Both the position numbers and the translations under genes were made by a program. DNA of 64,000 nucleotides, from contig JAVSMO010000001.1 in NCBI GenBank assembly GCA_032027165.1, positions 2,605,919 through 2,669,918 of the forward strand, written 5' to 3'. This DNA is from Denitratisoma sp. (GTDB taxonomy: Bacteria; Pseudomonadota; Gammaproteobacteria; Burkholderiales; Rhodocyclaceae). The notes below the pieces were generated by a model. That model had not been told where the DNA came from. It ran no database searches and saw only the letters and a program-made list of their open reading frames with translations. The first letter of the stretch is position 1. Each line of letters starts with the position of its first letter. This document shows, in pieces, positions 18,274-27,619 of this stretch.

Positions 18274-19669
18274 GGCGTTCCAGTCTCACTATGTCCGCCG
18301 AGCCGGCGCGCTTCTCCAGCTCGCGGCGCAGGATGCGGTAGGTGTCGAGGTCGAAGGCGGCGTCGAAGCGCGTCTGCGCGGCATCGAACAGCTCGGCCTC
18401 GCTCCTGGCGGTGCCGAGGTGGCACCAGTGCTCGAAGAGGTGCCACTCGCAGCGCGCGCCGGCCTCGTCGCGCTCGCGGATGGCGATGCGGCCGGGGAAG
18501 GGCCAGGCACGCAGCTTGAGCACGGCCAGCGCCGCCTTCAGGCGCAGGTCGTGCGTCAGGGCGTTTTCCTTGCCCACGCAGAAACCCTTGCAGCGCTTGA
18601 TCTGGTGGTTGAAGCAGGGGCCCTTGCCCTGCTCGATGCCGAGGCGCTTCAGGCACAGGCCGTGCTCGGCGGCCAGCTCGCGCAGGGTGTTGTTGGCTTC
18701 GCGCTTCGACTTGAACTGGCCGTAGAGTCCGCCGAGTTCTTCCGGCGCCGCACCGGCCAGCGGCACCAGCTCGAGGGCAACGTCGCCGCCCTCCTTCAGG
18801 CGGAAGGCGCACAGCTCGGCGTTCTTCCTCAGGTGGCGGTTGTGGATGGGCGATTTATCCTTGATCAGGCGCGCCTCCAGCAGCAGGGCGCCCAGCTCGC
18901 CGGCGGTTTCGATCCAGTCGATGCGCTTGGTTTCCTGCGCGAGTCGCATGGCGCGGCCGGCACTGTGGTCGGCGGCGAAGTGCGACTGCACGCGCGCGCG
19001 CATGTTGACGCCCTTGCCGATGTAGAGCGGCAGTTCATTCTCGCCGTGGAAGAGGTAGACGCCCGGCGCTTCCGGCACGGCGTCGACCGCCGTCGCCTCG
19101 AGGCCCGAGGGCAGGCTCGGCGCCTTCATGGCCTTCTTCAGCGCGGCGCGGATCGCCTCGGGCGGCTTCTCGGCATGCACCAGCCGCACGAAGTCCCACA
19201 GCACGCGCGCGTCGCCCAGCGCGCGGTGGCGCGCGTCGCAGCCGAGGTTGTGGCGCGCGATCAGCGCGTCGAGGCCGTGGCGGTGATGCTCGGGGTAGAG
19301 GGCGCGGGAGAACTTGACGGTGCACAGCACGCGAGGCTGGAAGGCGCGCTCGAGGCGCTTGAATTCGTTCTTGAGGAAGCCGTAGTCGAAGCGCGCGTTG
19401 TGGGCGATGAAGAGGCTGCCCTCGATCCTCTCGAACACCTCGTCGGCGATGTCGGCAAAGGACGGTGCGCCGCGCACCATGTCGTTGGTGATGCCGGTGA
19501 AGCCCTGGATGACCGGCGGAATGGATTCGCCCGGGTCGACCAGCGTGGACCACTCGTACTCGAGCCGGCCGGCGGTCACCTTGACGATGCCGACCTCGAT
19601 GATGCGATCGAACGCCGGATTGGCGCCGGTGGTCTCGAGGTCGACGAAAACGAGGGGGGAGTCGAGCAA
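18266..19669 (-). CDS. DnaQ-like 3'-5' exonuclease fused to GIY-YIG nuclease domain
   Basis: The 467-residue two-domain protein has an N-terminal DEDDh exonuclease (FVDLETTG with D10 and E12; [11 protein letters not shown]), then from about residue 200 a UvrC/Cho-type GIY-YIG domain ([19 protein letters not shown]). A Cys-bearing segment ([19 protein letters not shown]) follows. This fusion is recurrent in betaproteobacteria and is annotated as a Pol III epsilon-like or Cho-like repair protein; a role in nucleotide excision repair is inferred. Overlap with rluF suggests co-transcription. Confidence 0.82.
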   Translation of the reverse strand: MLDSPLVFVDLETTGANPAFDRIIEVGIVKVTAGRLEYEWSTLVDPGESIPPVIQGFTGITNDMVRGAPSFADIADEVFERIEGSLFIAHNARFDYGFLKNEFKRLERAFQPRVLCTVKFSRALYPEHHRHGLDALIARHNLGCDARHRALGDARVLWDFVRLVHAEKPPEAIRAALKKAMKAPSLPSGLEATAVDAVPEAPGVYLFHGENELPLYIGKGVNMRARVQSHFAADHSAGRAMRLAQETKRIDWIETAGELGALLLEARLIKDKSPIHNRHLRKNAELCAFRLKEGGDVALELVPLAGAAPEELGGLYGQFKSKREANNTLRELAAEHGLCLKRLGIEQGKGPCFNHQIKRCKGFCVGKENALTHDLRLKAALAVLKLRAWPFPGRIAIRERDEAGARCEWHLFEHWCHLGTARSEAELFDAAQTRFDAAFDLDTYRILRRELEKRAGSADIVRLERHE

Positions 19670-19684
19670 GCGGGGTGTCAGGCA

Positions 19685-19708
19685 AAAGTCAGTCGCCGCG
19701 GCACGGCG
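19685..19708 (+). repeat. Dispersed motif site 6
   Basis: AAAGTCAGTC-N8-ACGGCG, intergenic, forming the left arm of the terminator-like hairpin; exact match. Confidence 0.8.
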
Positions 19709-19717
19709 GCTGACTTT
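19694..19717 (-). repeat. Dispersed motif site 7
   Basis: AAAGTCAGCC-N8-GCGGCG on the minus strand, overlapping site 6 head to head by 15 bases; exact match. Confidence 0.8.
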
Positions 19718-19720
19718 TCC

Positions 19721-19903
19721 TTATCGGTAGACGTAGGGCTTTTGCGGCAGCCGCGATTCCTTCAGGCGCTGCTGTTCGTCGGGCGTCTGCGGCGCCTTGT
19801 CCCACCAGAGGGCGCGGCCGCTTTTCTGCTCCTCGACTTCCTCGGGGTGCTGCGCCAACCACTCGCGCATGAACTTCGTATGCTCGGATTCGTACTGGGC
19901 CAT
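19721..19903 (-). CDS. DUF3460 family small protein
   Basis: The 60-residue, highly charged protein matches DUF3460, a small family common in betaproteobacteria (segments YESEHTKFMREWLAQHPE and ALWWDKAPQTPDEQ). No signal peptide or membrane segment is seen; function is unknown. It follows spoT by 32 bases on the same strand and is followed by the motif-derived hairpin. Confidence 0.8.
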   Translation of the reverse strand: MAQYESEHTKFMREWLAQHPEEVEEQKSGRALWWDKAPQTPDEQQRLKESRLPQKPYVYR

Positions 19904-19935
19904 GTCGATGCTCTTCGGTTCGGAAAAGGCGAATT

Positions 19936-22113
19936 TTACTCCCGCACGCGGGAGATGCGCACCACTTCCGGGATGTGGCGCAGGGCACGCAGGATGCGCG
20001 CCAGATGCACGCGGTTGGAGACCTGCAGGACGAAGTAGAGGGCGGTATATACGCCGTGCTCGTCGTCCATGGTGACGTGCTGGATGTTGGAGCCGGCCTC
20101 GGCGATCTCGGCGGCGACCTTGGCCAGCACGCCGCGGCGGTTTTCCGCCTCGATCTTGATGGCCGCCTCGAACAGTTTGCCGGTGTCGCGCTCCCATTCG
20201 ACGTCGACCCACTTGGCCCGCTCGCCGCGGCCGCGCAGGGAAATGCTCGGGCAGTCGGCCAGGTGCACCACCAGGCCCTGGCCTTTCTTGATGACGCCGA
20301 CGATGGGGTCGCCGGGGATCGGCCGGCAGCAGTGGGCCAGCTGCACCGCCATGCCCTCGCTGCCGCGGATCAGGATCGGTCCCTGCGGCTTCGGCTCGGC
20401 CGCCGGCTCGTCCTTCTCGATGCCCTCGGCCAGGCGGCGCGCGACGATGGCCGGCAGGCGCTTGCCGAGGCCGATGTCGGTGAGCACCTCCATCTTCGAC
20501 TTGGCGCCGCACTCCAGCACGAACTTGTCCCAGACGACGTCGCCGATGCGCTCGGCGGACAGCTCGAGCGGCCGCAGCGCCTGCGCCAGCAGGCGCTCGC
20601 CGAGGGCGGCCGATTCCTCGAACTGCATGGTCTTCAGGAAGTGGCGGATCTGCGAGCGCGCCTTGCCGGTCTTGACGTAGGACAGCCAGGCCGGGTTCGG
20701 ATTGGCATGCGTCGCCGTGATGATCTCGACCTGGTCGCCGTTCCGGAGCTCGGTGCGCAGCGGCATCAGCTCGTGGTTGATGCGGCAGGCGACGCAGCGG
20801 TTGCCGATGTCGGTGTGCACGGCATAGGCGAAATCCACCGCCGTCGAGCCGCGCGGCAGCGGCAGGATCTTGCCCTTCGGCGTGAACACGTACACCTCGC
20901 CGGGGAAGAGGTCGATCTTGAGGTGCTCGAGGAATTCCGCCGAGTCGCCCGAGGCCGACTGCAGCTCGAGCAGCGACTGCAGCCACTTGTGCGTGCGCTG
21001 CTGCAGCTCGGAGAGGCTCTTGTCGTCCTTGTAGAGCCAGTGCGAGGCGACGCCCGACTCGGCGACGTGGTGCATCTCGGTGGTGCGGATCTGCACTTCC
21101 ACCGGCGTGCCGTAGGGGCCGATCAGGGTGGTGTGCAGCGACTGGTAGCCGTTGCCCTTGGGGATGGCGATGTAGTCCTTGAACTTGCCCGGCACCGGCT
21201 TGTACAGGCTGTGCAGCGCGCCGAGCGCGAGGTAGCAGGTCGGCACGTCCTTGACGATGACGCGGAAGCCGTAGATGTCGAGCACCTGCGAAAAGGACAG
21301 CGACTTGCCGCGCATCTTGCGATAGATGCCGAACAGGTGCTTCTCGCGGCCCATCACCTCGGCCTCGATCTGCGCCTCCTCGAGACGCGCCTTGATGCCG
21401 CCGAGGATCTTGCTCACCACCTCGCGCCGGTTGCCGCGCGCCGCCTTGATGGCCTTCGACAGCACGCGGTAGCGCAGCGGGAAGACGTGGCGGAAGGCCA
21501 GCTCCTGCAACTCGCGGTAGAGATTGTTCAGCCCCAGCCGGTTGGCGATCGGCGCGTAGATCTCCAGCGTCTCGCGCGCGATGCGGCGGCGCTTGTCCGG
21601 CCGCAGCGTGTCGAGCGTGCGCATGTTGTGCAGGCGGTCGGCCAGCTTGATGAGGATGACGCGCACGTCGCGCGCCATCGCCAGCAGCATCTTGCGGAAG
21701 TTTTCGGCCTGGGCGTCCTCGATCGACTGGAACTCGATCTTGTCGAGCTTGGAGACGCCGTCGACCAGCTCGGCCGTCACCTTGCCGAAGCGCTCGCCGA
21801 TCTCCTTGTTGCCGATCTCGGTGTCCTCGGTGACGTCGTGCAGCAGCGCCGCCATCAGCGCCTGGGCATCGAGGTGCCAGCCGGTGAGGATGCCGGCGAC
21901 GGCGAGCGGGTGCGAGAAGTAGGGATCGCCGCTGATGCGGAACTGGTTCTTGTGCGCCTCCGCCGAAAAGCGGAAGGCGTCGGCGACGCGCTCGATGTCC
22001 TCGGGCTTGAGGTAGGTGCCGAGCAGCTCCTTCAGCTTCTCGAGCTGGAGGGTGAACTCAGTGTCGTAGGCTTGCGGGGTTTGCGGGCCGGGAGAAGATG
22101 CGGCGGCATGCAT
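19936..22113 (-). CDS. spoT: SpoT/RelA-type bifunctional (p)ppGpp synthetase/hydrolase
   Basis: The 725-residue protein has an N-terminal HD hydrolase domain with SHPLAVAGIL and LLHDVTEDTEIG, a synthetase domain around residues 220-330, a TGS domain (VYVFTPKGKILPLPRGSTAVDFAYAV) and a C-terminal ACT domain. The intact HD motif supports alarmone hydrolysis as in SpoT/Rsh, not RelA alone. It lies downstream of rpoZ and gmk, the usual betaproteobacterial order. Confidence 0.94.
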   Translation of the reverse strand: MHAAASSPGPQTPQAYDTEFTLQLEKLKELLGTYLKPEDIERVADAFRFSAEAHKNQFRISGDPYFSHPLAVAGILTGWHLDAQALMAALLHDVTEDTEIGNKEIGERFGKVTAELVDGVSKLDKIEFQSIEDAQAENFRKMLLAMARDVRVILIKLADRLHNMRTLDTLRPDKRRRIARETLEIYAPIANRLGLNNLYRELQELAFRHVFPLRYRVLSKAIKAARGNRREVVSKILGGIKARLEEAQIEAEVMGREKHLFGIYRKMRGKSLSFSQVLDIYGFRVIVKDVPTCYLALGALHSLYKPVPGKFKDYIAIPKGNGYQSLHTTLIGPYGTPVEVQIRTTEMHHVAESGVASHWLYKDDKSLSELQQRTHKWLQSLLELQSASGDSAEFLEHLKIDLFPGEVYVFTPKGKILPLPRGSTAVDFAYAVHTDIGNRCVACRINHELMPLRTELRNGDQVEIITATHANPNPAWLSYVKTGKARSQIRHFLKTMQFEESAALGERLLAQALRPLELSAERIGDVVWDKFVLECGAKSKMEVLTDIGLGKRLPAIVARRLAEGIEKDEPAAEPKPQGPILIRGSEGMAVQLAHCCRPIPGDPIVGVIKKGQGLVVHLADCPSISLRGRGERAKWVDVEWERDTGKLFEAAIKIEAENRRGVLAKVAAEIAEAGSNIQHVTMDDEHGVYTALYFVLQVSNRVHLARILRALRHIPEVVRISRVRE

Positions 22114-22140
22114 GGCTCACCATCCTCTCCCGAACGGAAC

Positions 22141-22347
22141 CTATGCCTGTCCGCGGTTGAGCACTTCCAGGCCGACCAGGCCGGCGGCGATCTCGCGCAG
22201 GGCGACGACGGTCGGTTTGTCCTTCTCGCCCTCGATCAGGGGCGAGGCGCCGATGGTCAGCTGGCGGGCGCGGTAGGTGGCGGCCAGGGTGAGCTGGAAG
22301 CGGTTGGGGATTCGTTTGAGGCAGTCGTCTACGGTGATGCGGGCCAT
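22141..22347 (-). CDS. rpoZ: RNA polymerase omega subunit
   Basis: The 68-residue protein begins with [29 protein letters not shown], the omega subunit signature. It helps RNA polymerase assembly and, in many proteobacteria, forms part of a ppGpp site. It sits 8 bases after gmk and 27 bases before spoT. Confidence 0.95.
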   Translation of the reverse strand: MARITVDDCLKRIPNRFQLTLAATYRARQLTIGASPLIEGEKDKPTVVALREIAAGLVGLEVLNRGQA

Positions 22348-22355
22348 GGTTTTTC

Positions 22356-22973
22356 CTAAATGTCCTGTTCGAGAAACGAGAAAAGCGCGCGGTGGCGGTC
22401 CAGCTGCGAGGCGTAGCGCAAACGAACCGAACGCACTACGGTCTGGAGGTCTTCGATGGCCTCCGGCAACGTGTTGTTAATAATAACATAATCGAACTCG
22501 TTTACATGGCGCATTTCGTCCACGGCGGCGGCCACGCGGCGGGCGATGATTTCGTCGCTGTCCTGGCCGCGCCCGCGCAGGCGGCGCTCGAGCTCTTGCA
22601 CCGAGGGCGGCAGGACGAAGATGCCGGTGCAGCCGTGGAACAGCCCGCGCACCTGCTGCGCGCCCTGCCAGTCGATCTCGAGCAGGATGTCCTGCCCGGC
22701 TTCCATCTGCTCGACGATCCAGCGGCGCGAGGTGCCGTAGAAGTTGCCGTGCACTTCGGCGCTCTCGAGGAAATCGCCCCGCTCGCGCATGGCGAGGAAG
22801 GTCGGAATATCGACGAAATGGTACTCGCGGCCGTTCACCTCGCCGGGCCGCGGCGCGCGGGTGGTGGTCGAAACCGACAGGCGGATGCCGCCGTCGCGCT
22901 CGAGCAGCATCTTCACCAGCGTGGTCTTGCCGGCGCCGGAGGGGGCTGCGACGATGAATAGGTTTCCGCTCAT
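22356..22973 (-). CDS. gmk: Guanylate kinase
   Basis: The 205-residue enzyme has P-loop APSGAGKTT near the N-terminus and the GMP-binding segment [18 protein letters not shown]. It phosphorylates GMP to GDP. It is usually next to yicC in betaproteobacteria, but here the accessory island ends 48 bases upstream of its start, so its promoter must lie in or upstream of that short gap. Confidence 0.95.
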   Translation of the reverse strand: MSGNLFIVAAPSGAGKTTLVKMLLERDGGIRLSVSTTTRAPRPGEVNGREYHFVDIPTFLAMRERGDFLESAEVHGNFYGTSRRWIVEQMEAGQDILLEIDWQGAQQVRGLFHGCTGIFVLPPSVQELERRLRGRGQDSDEIIARRVAAAVDEMRHVNEFDYVIINNTLPEAIEDLQTVVRSVRLRYASQLDRHRALFSFLEQDI

Positions 22974-23021
22974 GACCGAATTGTACCGATCCCCGGCGGC
23001 CGGAGCGATGCCGCGAAATAA

Positions 23022-25367
23022 TCAGTCGAGGGCCGGCGCCACTCCGGCTCCGGCGGGAGCGGCGTCGCGCGCGGCGGCGGCCGGCTTGAGCGCCGCCAGC
23101 CGGCTCAGCATGAACCAGGCGAGCGGCAGCACGCCGCCCAGCACGAACAGGGCACCGCCGACGATGCGCGCCCAGGTCAGCGTCTGGAACAGGCTGCCCT
23201 GCACGAACTGCTGCGAGCGGGCGTGCCACAGGCCGTGCGCCAGCACGTCGTTCAGCTGCGCGATGCCGACCGGGAACAGGTCGATCGCCACCATCAGCAG
23301 CAGGCCGAGGTTGAGCGACCAGAACGCCCGCCGCAGCAGGCGAGCATCCCAGGCCTGCGCCGCGACCAGGTAGCGGCTGCAGAACAGGATGGCGGCGATG
23401 GCCAGGTTGCCGTAGACGCCCATCAGGGCGGCGTGGCCGTGGTTCACCGTCAGGTAGGTGCCGTGCTCGTAGTAGTTCACGATCGGCAGGTTGATGATGA
23501 AGCCGAACACGCCGGCGCCGAGGAAATTCCAGAAGTTCACGCCGAGCAGGAAGAGGAAGGCTTCGGCCTGGCCAAAGGCCGCCGGCCGGCCGGCCCCGGC
23601 GCCCGCCGCCAGCGCGCGCTGCGGCGCGTTGCGGAACTGCCAGGCTTCCAGCGTGAGCAGGATCAGCGGCACCACCTGCAGGGTCGAAAAGATGCTGCCG
23701 ATGGCCAGGGTCGCCACCGGCTTGGCGTTCCAGTAGAAGTTGTGCGAGATGCCGAGCAGGCCCGAGCCGAGGAACAGCAGCGTGGCGAGATAGACGATGC
23801 GCGAGGCGGCGGCATGATTGACGAAGCCCATCAGCACCATGAAGTACGCCAGCAGCGCGGTGGTGAACACCTCGAAGAAGGCCTCCACCCACATGTGGAT
23901 CACCGCCCAGCGCCAGAAGTCGGCGACGACGAAGTTCGTCTCGGGGCGGGCGACGAAGCCGGAGACGAACAGCAGCAGCACGCAGGCCACCGCGTAGAGC
24001 AGCCACTTCGGCAGGGTCCACGCGTCGCCCTCGCGCCAGACGCCGCGCGCGAGGCGCCAGACGATGCGCAGCCACAGCGCGAAGACGCCGAACAGCACGC
24101 CCTGCCACAGCTTGCCCATCTCGACGAATTCCCAGCCCTGGTTGCCGAGCAGGTTCCAGTGCTCGCCGAGCAGGCCCTTGCTGCCCAGCGCGATGCCGAT
24201 CAGGCTGCCGGCGACCCAGACGACGAACAGGCCGAAGAGCAGATTCATCTCGCGCAGCAGCCCCGCCGGCGCCTCGCGCCGCGCCGTGGACAACACGAAG
24301 ATCGAGGCGCCGACCCAGCAGGCGGAGATCCACATCAGCGCCAGCTGCAGATGCCAGGCGCGGACGATGGTGATGGGCAGCGCCTCGGCCAGATCGACGC
24401 CGAAGACATGGGTGAAGCGCAGGAAATCGTGGATGGTCAGCACGCCGGCGGCGATCTGCAGCACGAACAGCGCCGCGGCGGCGGCGAAGAACTTGTAGGT
24501 GGCGCGCTGCAGCGCGCCCGGATCGAAGGCTTCGACGTGCGTCAGGGCGGCGAGGCGCGCCATCTCGTCGGTCTGGCCGGTCTGGCGCCAGCCGGCCAGT
24601 CCGCTGTAGCGGCCGTAGAGGAACAGCACGACGCCGAGCACGGCGATCAGGCCGAGCGCCGCTGCCACGCTCCAGATCAGGGTCGGCGCGGTCGGCCGGT
24701 TGCCGGCCAGCTCGTCGTAGGGCCAGTTGTGCGTGTAGCTGTACTCTTCGCCGGGCCGCTGGGCACCGCAGACCCAGCCGCCCCAGAAGAAGAAGGCGGC
24801 CAGATCGGAGAGCTCGCCGGCATCCGTGATGTAGCCGGCGGGGTGGAAGGCCTCGGCGCCCTCGCCGCGGAACATGGCGGCGTAGCGGCGCTCCAGTTCG
24901 CGGAAGGCGTAGGCCTGCGCCTCGCCGACCGTCACCCGGTTGCTCGCCGCGTCGTGGCGGTTGCGGCGGATCTCGGCCTGGGCCAGCGCCAGGGCGGCGG
25001 CCGGCTCAACGCCGTCGCGCGAGGCATGGTGGTCGCGCATGGCGCGCGCCATGGCCTGCAGGGCGTCGGCGGTGAAGTCGGGGCCGCGCCCCGCCCCGTC
25101 GCCGAACATCGAGCCGTGGTTCATCAGGCCGTACTTGAGGAACACCAGCTGGCCGCGCGTGACGGCGGCGGCGGCCACCACGGTCTCGCCCGACTCGGTC
25201 ACGAAATCCGGGATCGGCGGCGCGTCCTGGTAGGTGCGCGTGCCGACGTAGATCATGCTGCCGAGGCCGACGGCCAGCACGAGTGCCAGCGGCAGCCACC
25301 AGTTGCGCCGGTTCATCACCAGGCGGTTCCACATGCCGCCGATCTTCTCGAATGCGCCTTCGATCAT
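23022..25367 (-). CDS. nod: Putative nitric oxide dismutase (Nod), quinol-NO-reductase family
   Basis: The 781-residue membrane protein has the full qNor architecture: an N-terminal periplasmic domain without a haem c site, then about 13-14 helices. H339 is the expected low-spin haem ligand, H491 and E495 lie in HMWVEAFFE, and H643/H645 in NHGHAALMGVYG. Canonical qNor has a His-His pair followed by FSALEVVPL. Here the pair is H542-N543 (SHNFYW) and the Glu is Gln564 (FSTLQVVPL). The codons are AAC at 23739-23741 and CAG at 23676-23678 on the minus strand. His-to-Asn and Glu-to-Gln at these points mark putative Nods from Ca. Methylomirabilis and strain HdN1 (recalled, not aligned). The proposed reaction is 2 NO to N2 plus O2. 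Start overlaps the peroxidase gene by ATGA. A diverged qNor is the alternative. Confidence 0.82.
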   Translation of the reverse strand: MIEGAFEKIGGMWNRLVMNRRNWWLPLALVLAVGLGSMIYVGTRTYQDAPPIPDFVTESGETVVAAAAVTRGQLVFLKYGLMNHGSMFGDGAGRGPDFTADALQAMARAMRDHHASRDGVEPAAALALAQAEIRRNRHDAASNRVTVGEAQAYAFRELERRYAAMFRGEGAEAFHPAGYITDAGELSDLAAFFFWGGWVCGAQRPGEEYSYTHNWPYDELAGNRPTAPTLIWSVAAALGLIAVLGVVLFLYGRYSGLAGWRQTGQTDEMARLAALTHVEAFDPGALQRATYKFFAAAAALFVLQIAAGVLTIHDFLRFTHVFGVDLAEALPITIVRAWHLQLALMWISACWVGASIFVLSTARREAPAGLLREMNLLFGLFVVWVAGSLIGIALGSKGLLGEHWNLLGNQGWEFVEMGKLWQGVLFGVFALWLRIVWRLARGVWREGDAWTLPKWLLYAVACVLLLFVSGFVARPETNFVVADFWRWAVIHMWVEAFFEVFTTALLAYFMVLMGFVNHAAASRIVYLATLLFLGSGLLGISHNFYWNAKPVATLAIGSIFSTLQVVPLILLTLEAWQFRNAPQRALAAGAGAGRPAAFGQAEAFLFLLGVNFWNFLGAGVFGFIINLPIVNYYEHGTYLTVNHGHAALMGVYGNLAIAAILFCSRYLVAAQAWDARLLRRAFWSLNLGLLLMVAIDLFPVGIAQLNDVLAHGLWHARSQQFVQGSLFQTLTWARIVGGALFVLGGVLPLAWFMLSRLAALKPAAAARDAAPAGAGVAPALD

Positions 25368-26527
25368 ATGCGTCCTTGCACGGGTTGCTCGCACTGCTCG
25401 CCGCTGCCGTCGAGCGGCAGGGTCGGCGGCAGCACCGGCGCCTCGACGATCAGCGGCCGCTCCATGCTGAGGGACTCGAGGAAGGCCACCAGGTCGTTCT
25501 TCTCCTCCTCGCTGAGGCCGAGCGGCTTGAGCAGCGGCGACTTGTTCGGCACGCTGCCGCCGCCGGCGTCGAAGAAGTCGACGACCTCGCGCAGCGTGGC
25601 GAAGGCGCCGTTGTGCATGTAGGGCGCGGTGTACTTCAGCTCGCGCAGCGTCGGCGTGCGGAACTTGCCGATGTCGGCCGGCTCGCGCGTGCGGTAGTAG
25701 CGGCCGAGGTCCTCCTCGTGGCCGCGATACACCGCCTGCGGCACGTCGCGCTGGACGTTCTGCCAGCGCACGGCGATCTGCACCAGCGGATGGGAATCGT
25801 AGAGCGGCTGGCGCGGCACGCCGAGGGCGTGGAAGCCTTCGTCGCTGGCGAGCGCACCGTGATGGCACTGGATGCAGCCGGCCTTGCCCTCGAACAGCGC
25901 CAGGCCGCGGCGCGCCGATTCGGAGAGCGCGGAGGCGTCGCCGGCGAGATGACGGTCGAAGGGCACCTGGCGCGGATCGGACACCAGCGTGCGCTCGAAG
26001 GCGGCGATGGCCTGCCAGGCGTGGTCGAGCTGCGGCCACTCGTCGCCGAACGCCTGGCGGAACAGCGCGACGTACTCGGGGATGAAGCGCAGGCGCATCT
26101 CCACCATCGAGGCCTTGCCGTTGCCCTCGACCGGCGCCTGCATCGCCGAGCGCGCCTGGATCTCCAGGCTGTCGAGCGTGCCGTCCCACATCAGGCGGGT
26201 GTAGTGCGCAGCGTTGAGCACCGTCGGGTTGTTGCGCCAGAGGCGATGGCCGGGATAGCCGCGCGCCAGCGCGTCGTTGTGCGTCCAGCCGAGTTGCGGC
26301 ACGTGGCAGGAGGCGCAGGAGGTGGAGGCGTCGCCGGAGAGGCGCGGATCGAAGAACAGCATGCGGCCGAGGCGCAGCTTGTCCTCGCTCATCGGGTTGC
26401 CTGCCGGCACCGGCACCGCCGGCAGGGAGGCGAGCGGCGGATGCGCGGGCGCCGGCGTCAGGGTCGCCCAGGCGCCGGCGAGCAGCACGGCGGCAGCCAG
26501 CAGGGACAGGATCAGCGGGCGCCTCAT
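25364..26527 (-). CDS. Di-haem cytochrome c peroxidase / MauG family protein (second of pair)
   Basis: The 387-residue protein has an N-terminal membrane anchor or signal (about 4-22) and two haem c sites, CASCH (71-75) and CIQCH (218-222), in the CCP/MauG fold, with TPTLRELKYTAPYMHNG at about 291-307. Where classical peroxidases have a Met-Gly ligand segment, it reads FFDAGGG (318-324), so the high-potential haem ligand is not the usual Met. Candidate activities are H2O2 reduction or MauG-like oxidation of a protein substrate. It is translationally coupled to nod and to the preceding homologue. Confidence 0.85.
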   Translation of the reverse strand: MRRPLILSLLAAAVLLAGAWATLTPAPAHPPLASLPAVPVPAGNPMSEDKLRLGRMLFFDPRLSGDASTSCASCHVPQLGWTHNDALARGYPGHRLWRNNPTVLNAAHYTRLMWDGTLDSLEIQARSAMQAPVEGNGKASMVEMRLRFIPEYVALFRQAFGDEWPQLDHAWQAIAAFERTLVSDPRQVPFDRHLAGDASALSESARRGLALFEGKAGCIQCHHGALASDEGFHALGVPRQPLYDSHPLVQIAVRWQNVQRDVPQAVYRGHEEDLGRYYRTREPADIGKFRTPTLRELKYTAPYMHNGAFATLREVVDFFDAGGGSVPNKSPLLKPLGLSEEEKNDLVAFLESLSMERPLIVEAPVLPPTLPLDGSGEQCEQPVQGRI

Positions 26528-27609
26528 CGCCGCACCCTTCCAGCGTTGGCGACGCTGCCGTAATCGTAGGCCGGCGGCTCCGCCACCGGCGCCAGCGGTG
26601 CGGAGAGCGCGCGCAGGAAGGCCGCCAGCGCCTGCCGCTCGCGCGCGCTCAGGTCGAGCGGGCGCAGCACGCTGCCGGGGCCGCCGCCGCGGTCGTGGAA
26701 GTCGATCGCGTCCTCGAGGCTGGCGAAGCGGCCGTTGTGCATGTAGGGCCCGGTGTGGGCGAGGCCGCGCAGCGGCGGCGTGACGAAGCCGCCGCGCTCG
26801 GCCGGGTTCTTGCTGACGGCGTAGGCGCCGACGTCGCCGCGCTCGGCCATCGGCTGCGGCAGCCCGCGCTCGGCGTGGTGGCGCAGCAGGCTGATGGCGC
26901 GCAGCGGCTCGCGCGCGATCGCCGGGTGCTCGGGCACGCCGAGGCGATGCGGCTTGCCGTCGCTGAGCAGCGGCCCGTGGTGGCATTGGATGCAGCCGGC
27001 CCGGCCGGCGAACAGCCGCAGGCCCTCCTCGGCCAGCGGTTCGAGCGCCGCCTCGCCGCGCAGGGCGCGGTCGACCGCGCTCTCGCCGAAATCGAGCGTC
27101 TTCAGGTATTCGGCGATGGCTTCGAAGGCCTGCTCGCCGCGCAGCTCGGCCTTCTCGCCGAAGGCACGCCGCCAGAGGTTGAAGAGGGGCGGGATCTGGC
27201 GGATGCGCTCGGCGATGATGCGCGTCTCGCCGTTCATGAACTGGGCGTCGAGCACCATTTCGCGCACCGCGCCGGCGAGGTCCGTGCCACGGCCGTCCCA
27301 CATCAGGCGCGTCCTGAGGCGCACCGAGAGCAGGCCGGGCGCGTTGCGGAAGTGCTCGGTGCCGTTGTAGCCGCGCGACAGCGGCTGGCCGTCGGCGAAG
27401 CCCTTCTCCGGCAGGTGGCAGCTGGCGCAGCTGCGGCTGCCGTCGCCCGACAGGCGGGTCTCGAAGAACAGGTGGCGGCCGAACTCGGCCAGCGCCGCGC
27501 TCACCGGCGCCGGCGGCGGCAGCGGGACGATGCGCATGTCGGCGGCGGATGCCGATGCGGCGGCGACGGCCAGAGCGCCGGGCAGCAGGATGCGCCGCAG
27601 CCAGGTCAT
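26524..27609 (-). CDS. Di-haem cytochrome c peroxidase / MauG family protein (first of pair)
   Basis: The 361-residue protein has a signal peptide (about 1-22) and two haem c sites, CASCH (61-65) and CIQCH (206-210). The MauG/CCP core includes TPPLRGLAHTGPYMHNG and the segment FHDRGGG, again lacking the Met-Gly ligand of classical peroxidases. It is a paralogue of the following gene and overlaps it by ATGA. Two di-haem proteins in tandem suggest a hetero-oligomer or successive electron-transfer roles. Direct electron supply could come from the small cytochrome c 10 bases upstream. Confidence 0.85.
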   Translation of the reverse strand: MTWLRRILLPGALAVAAASASAADMRIVPLPPPAPVSAALAEFGRHLFFETRLSGDGSRSCASCHLPEKGFADGQPLSRGYNGTEHFRNAPGLLSVRLRTRLMWDGRGTDLAGAVREMVLDAQFMNGETRIIAERIRQIPPLFNLWRRAFGEKAELRGEQAFEAIAEYLKTLDFGESAVDRALRGEAALEPLAEEGLRLFAGRAGCIQCHHGPLLSDGKPHRLGVPEHPAIAREPLRAISLLRHHAERGLPQPMAERGDVGAYAVSKNPAERGGFVTPPLRGLAHTGPYMHNGRFASLEDAIDFHDRGGGPGSVLRPLDLSARERQALAAFLRALSAPLAPVAEPPAYDYGSVANAGRVRR

Positions 27610-27619
27610 TTGGCGTGCC

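Larger units (their letters stand above)
19684..19718 (-). terminator. Terminator-like hairpin made of an inverted pair of the dispersed motif
   Basis: Arms at 19684-19698 and 19704-19718 form a 15-bp stem (one G-T pair) with a 5-base loop and a TTTT end in either direction. It lies between the DUF3460 gene and the exonuclease gene, so it probably ends the spoT-DUF3460 transcript. Two copies of the dispersed motif overlap head to head here. Confidence 0.65.

Noticed and set aside
23022..25367. Ordinary quinol-dependent NO reductase (norB/norZ)
   Set aside because: The second active-site His and the conserved Glu are replaced by Asn and Gln, both verified in the codons; the canonical label would hide this.
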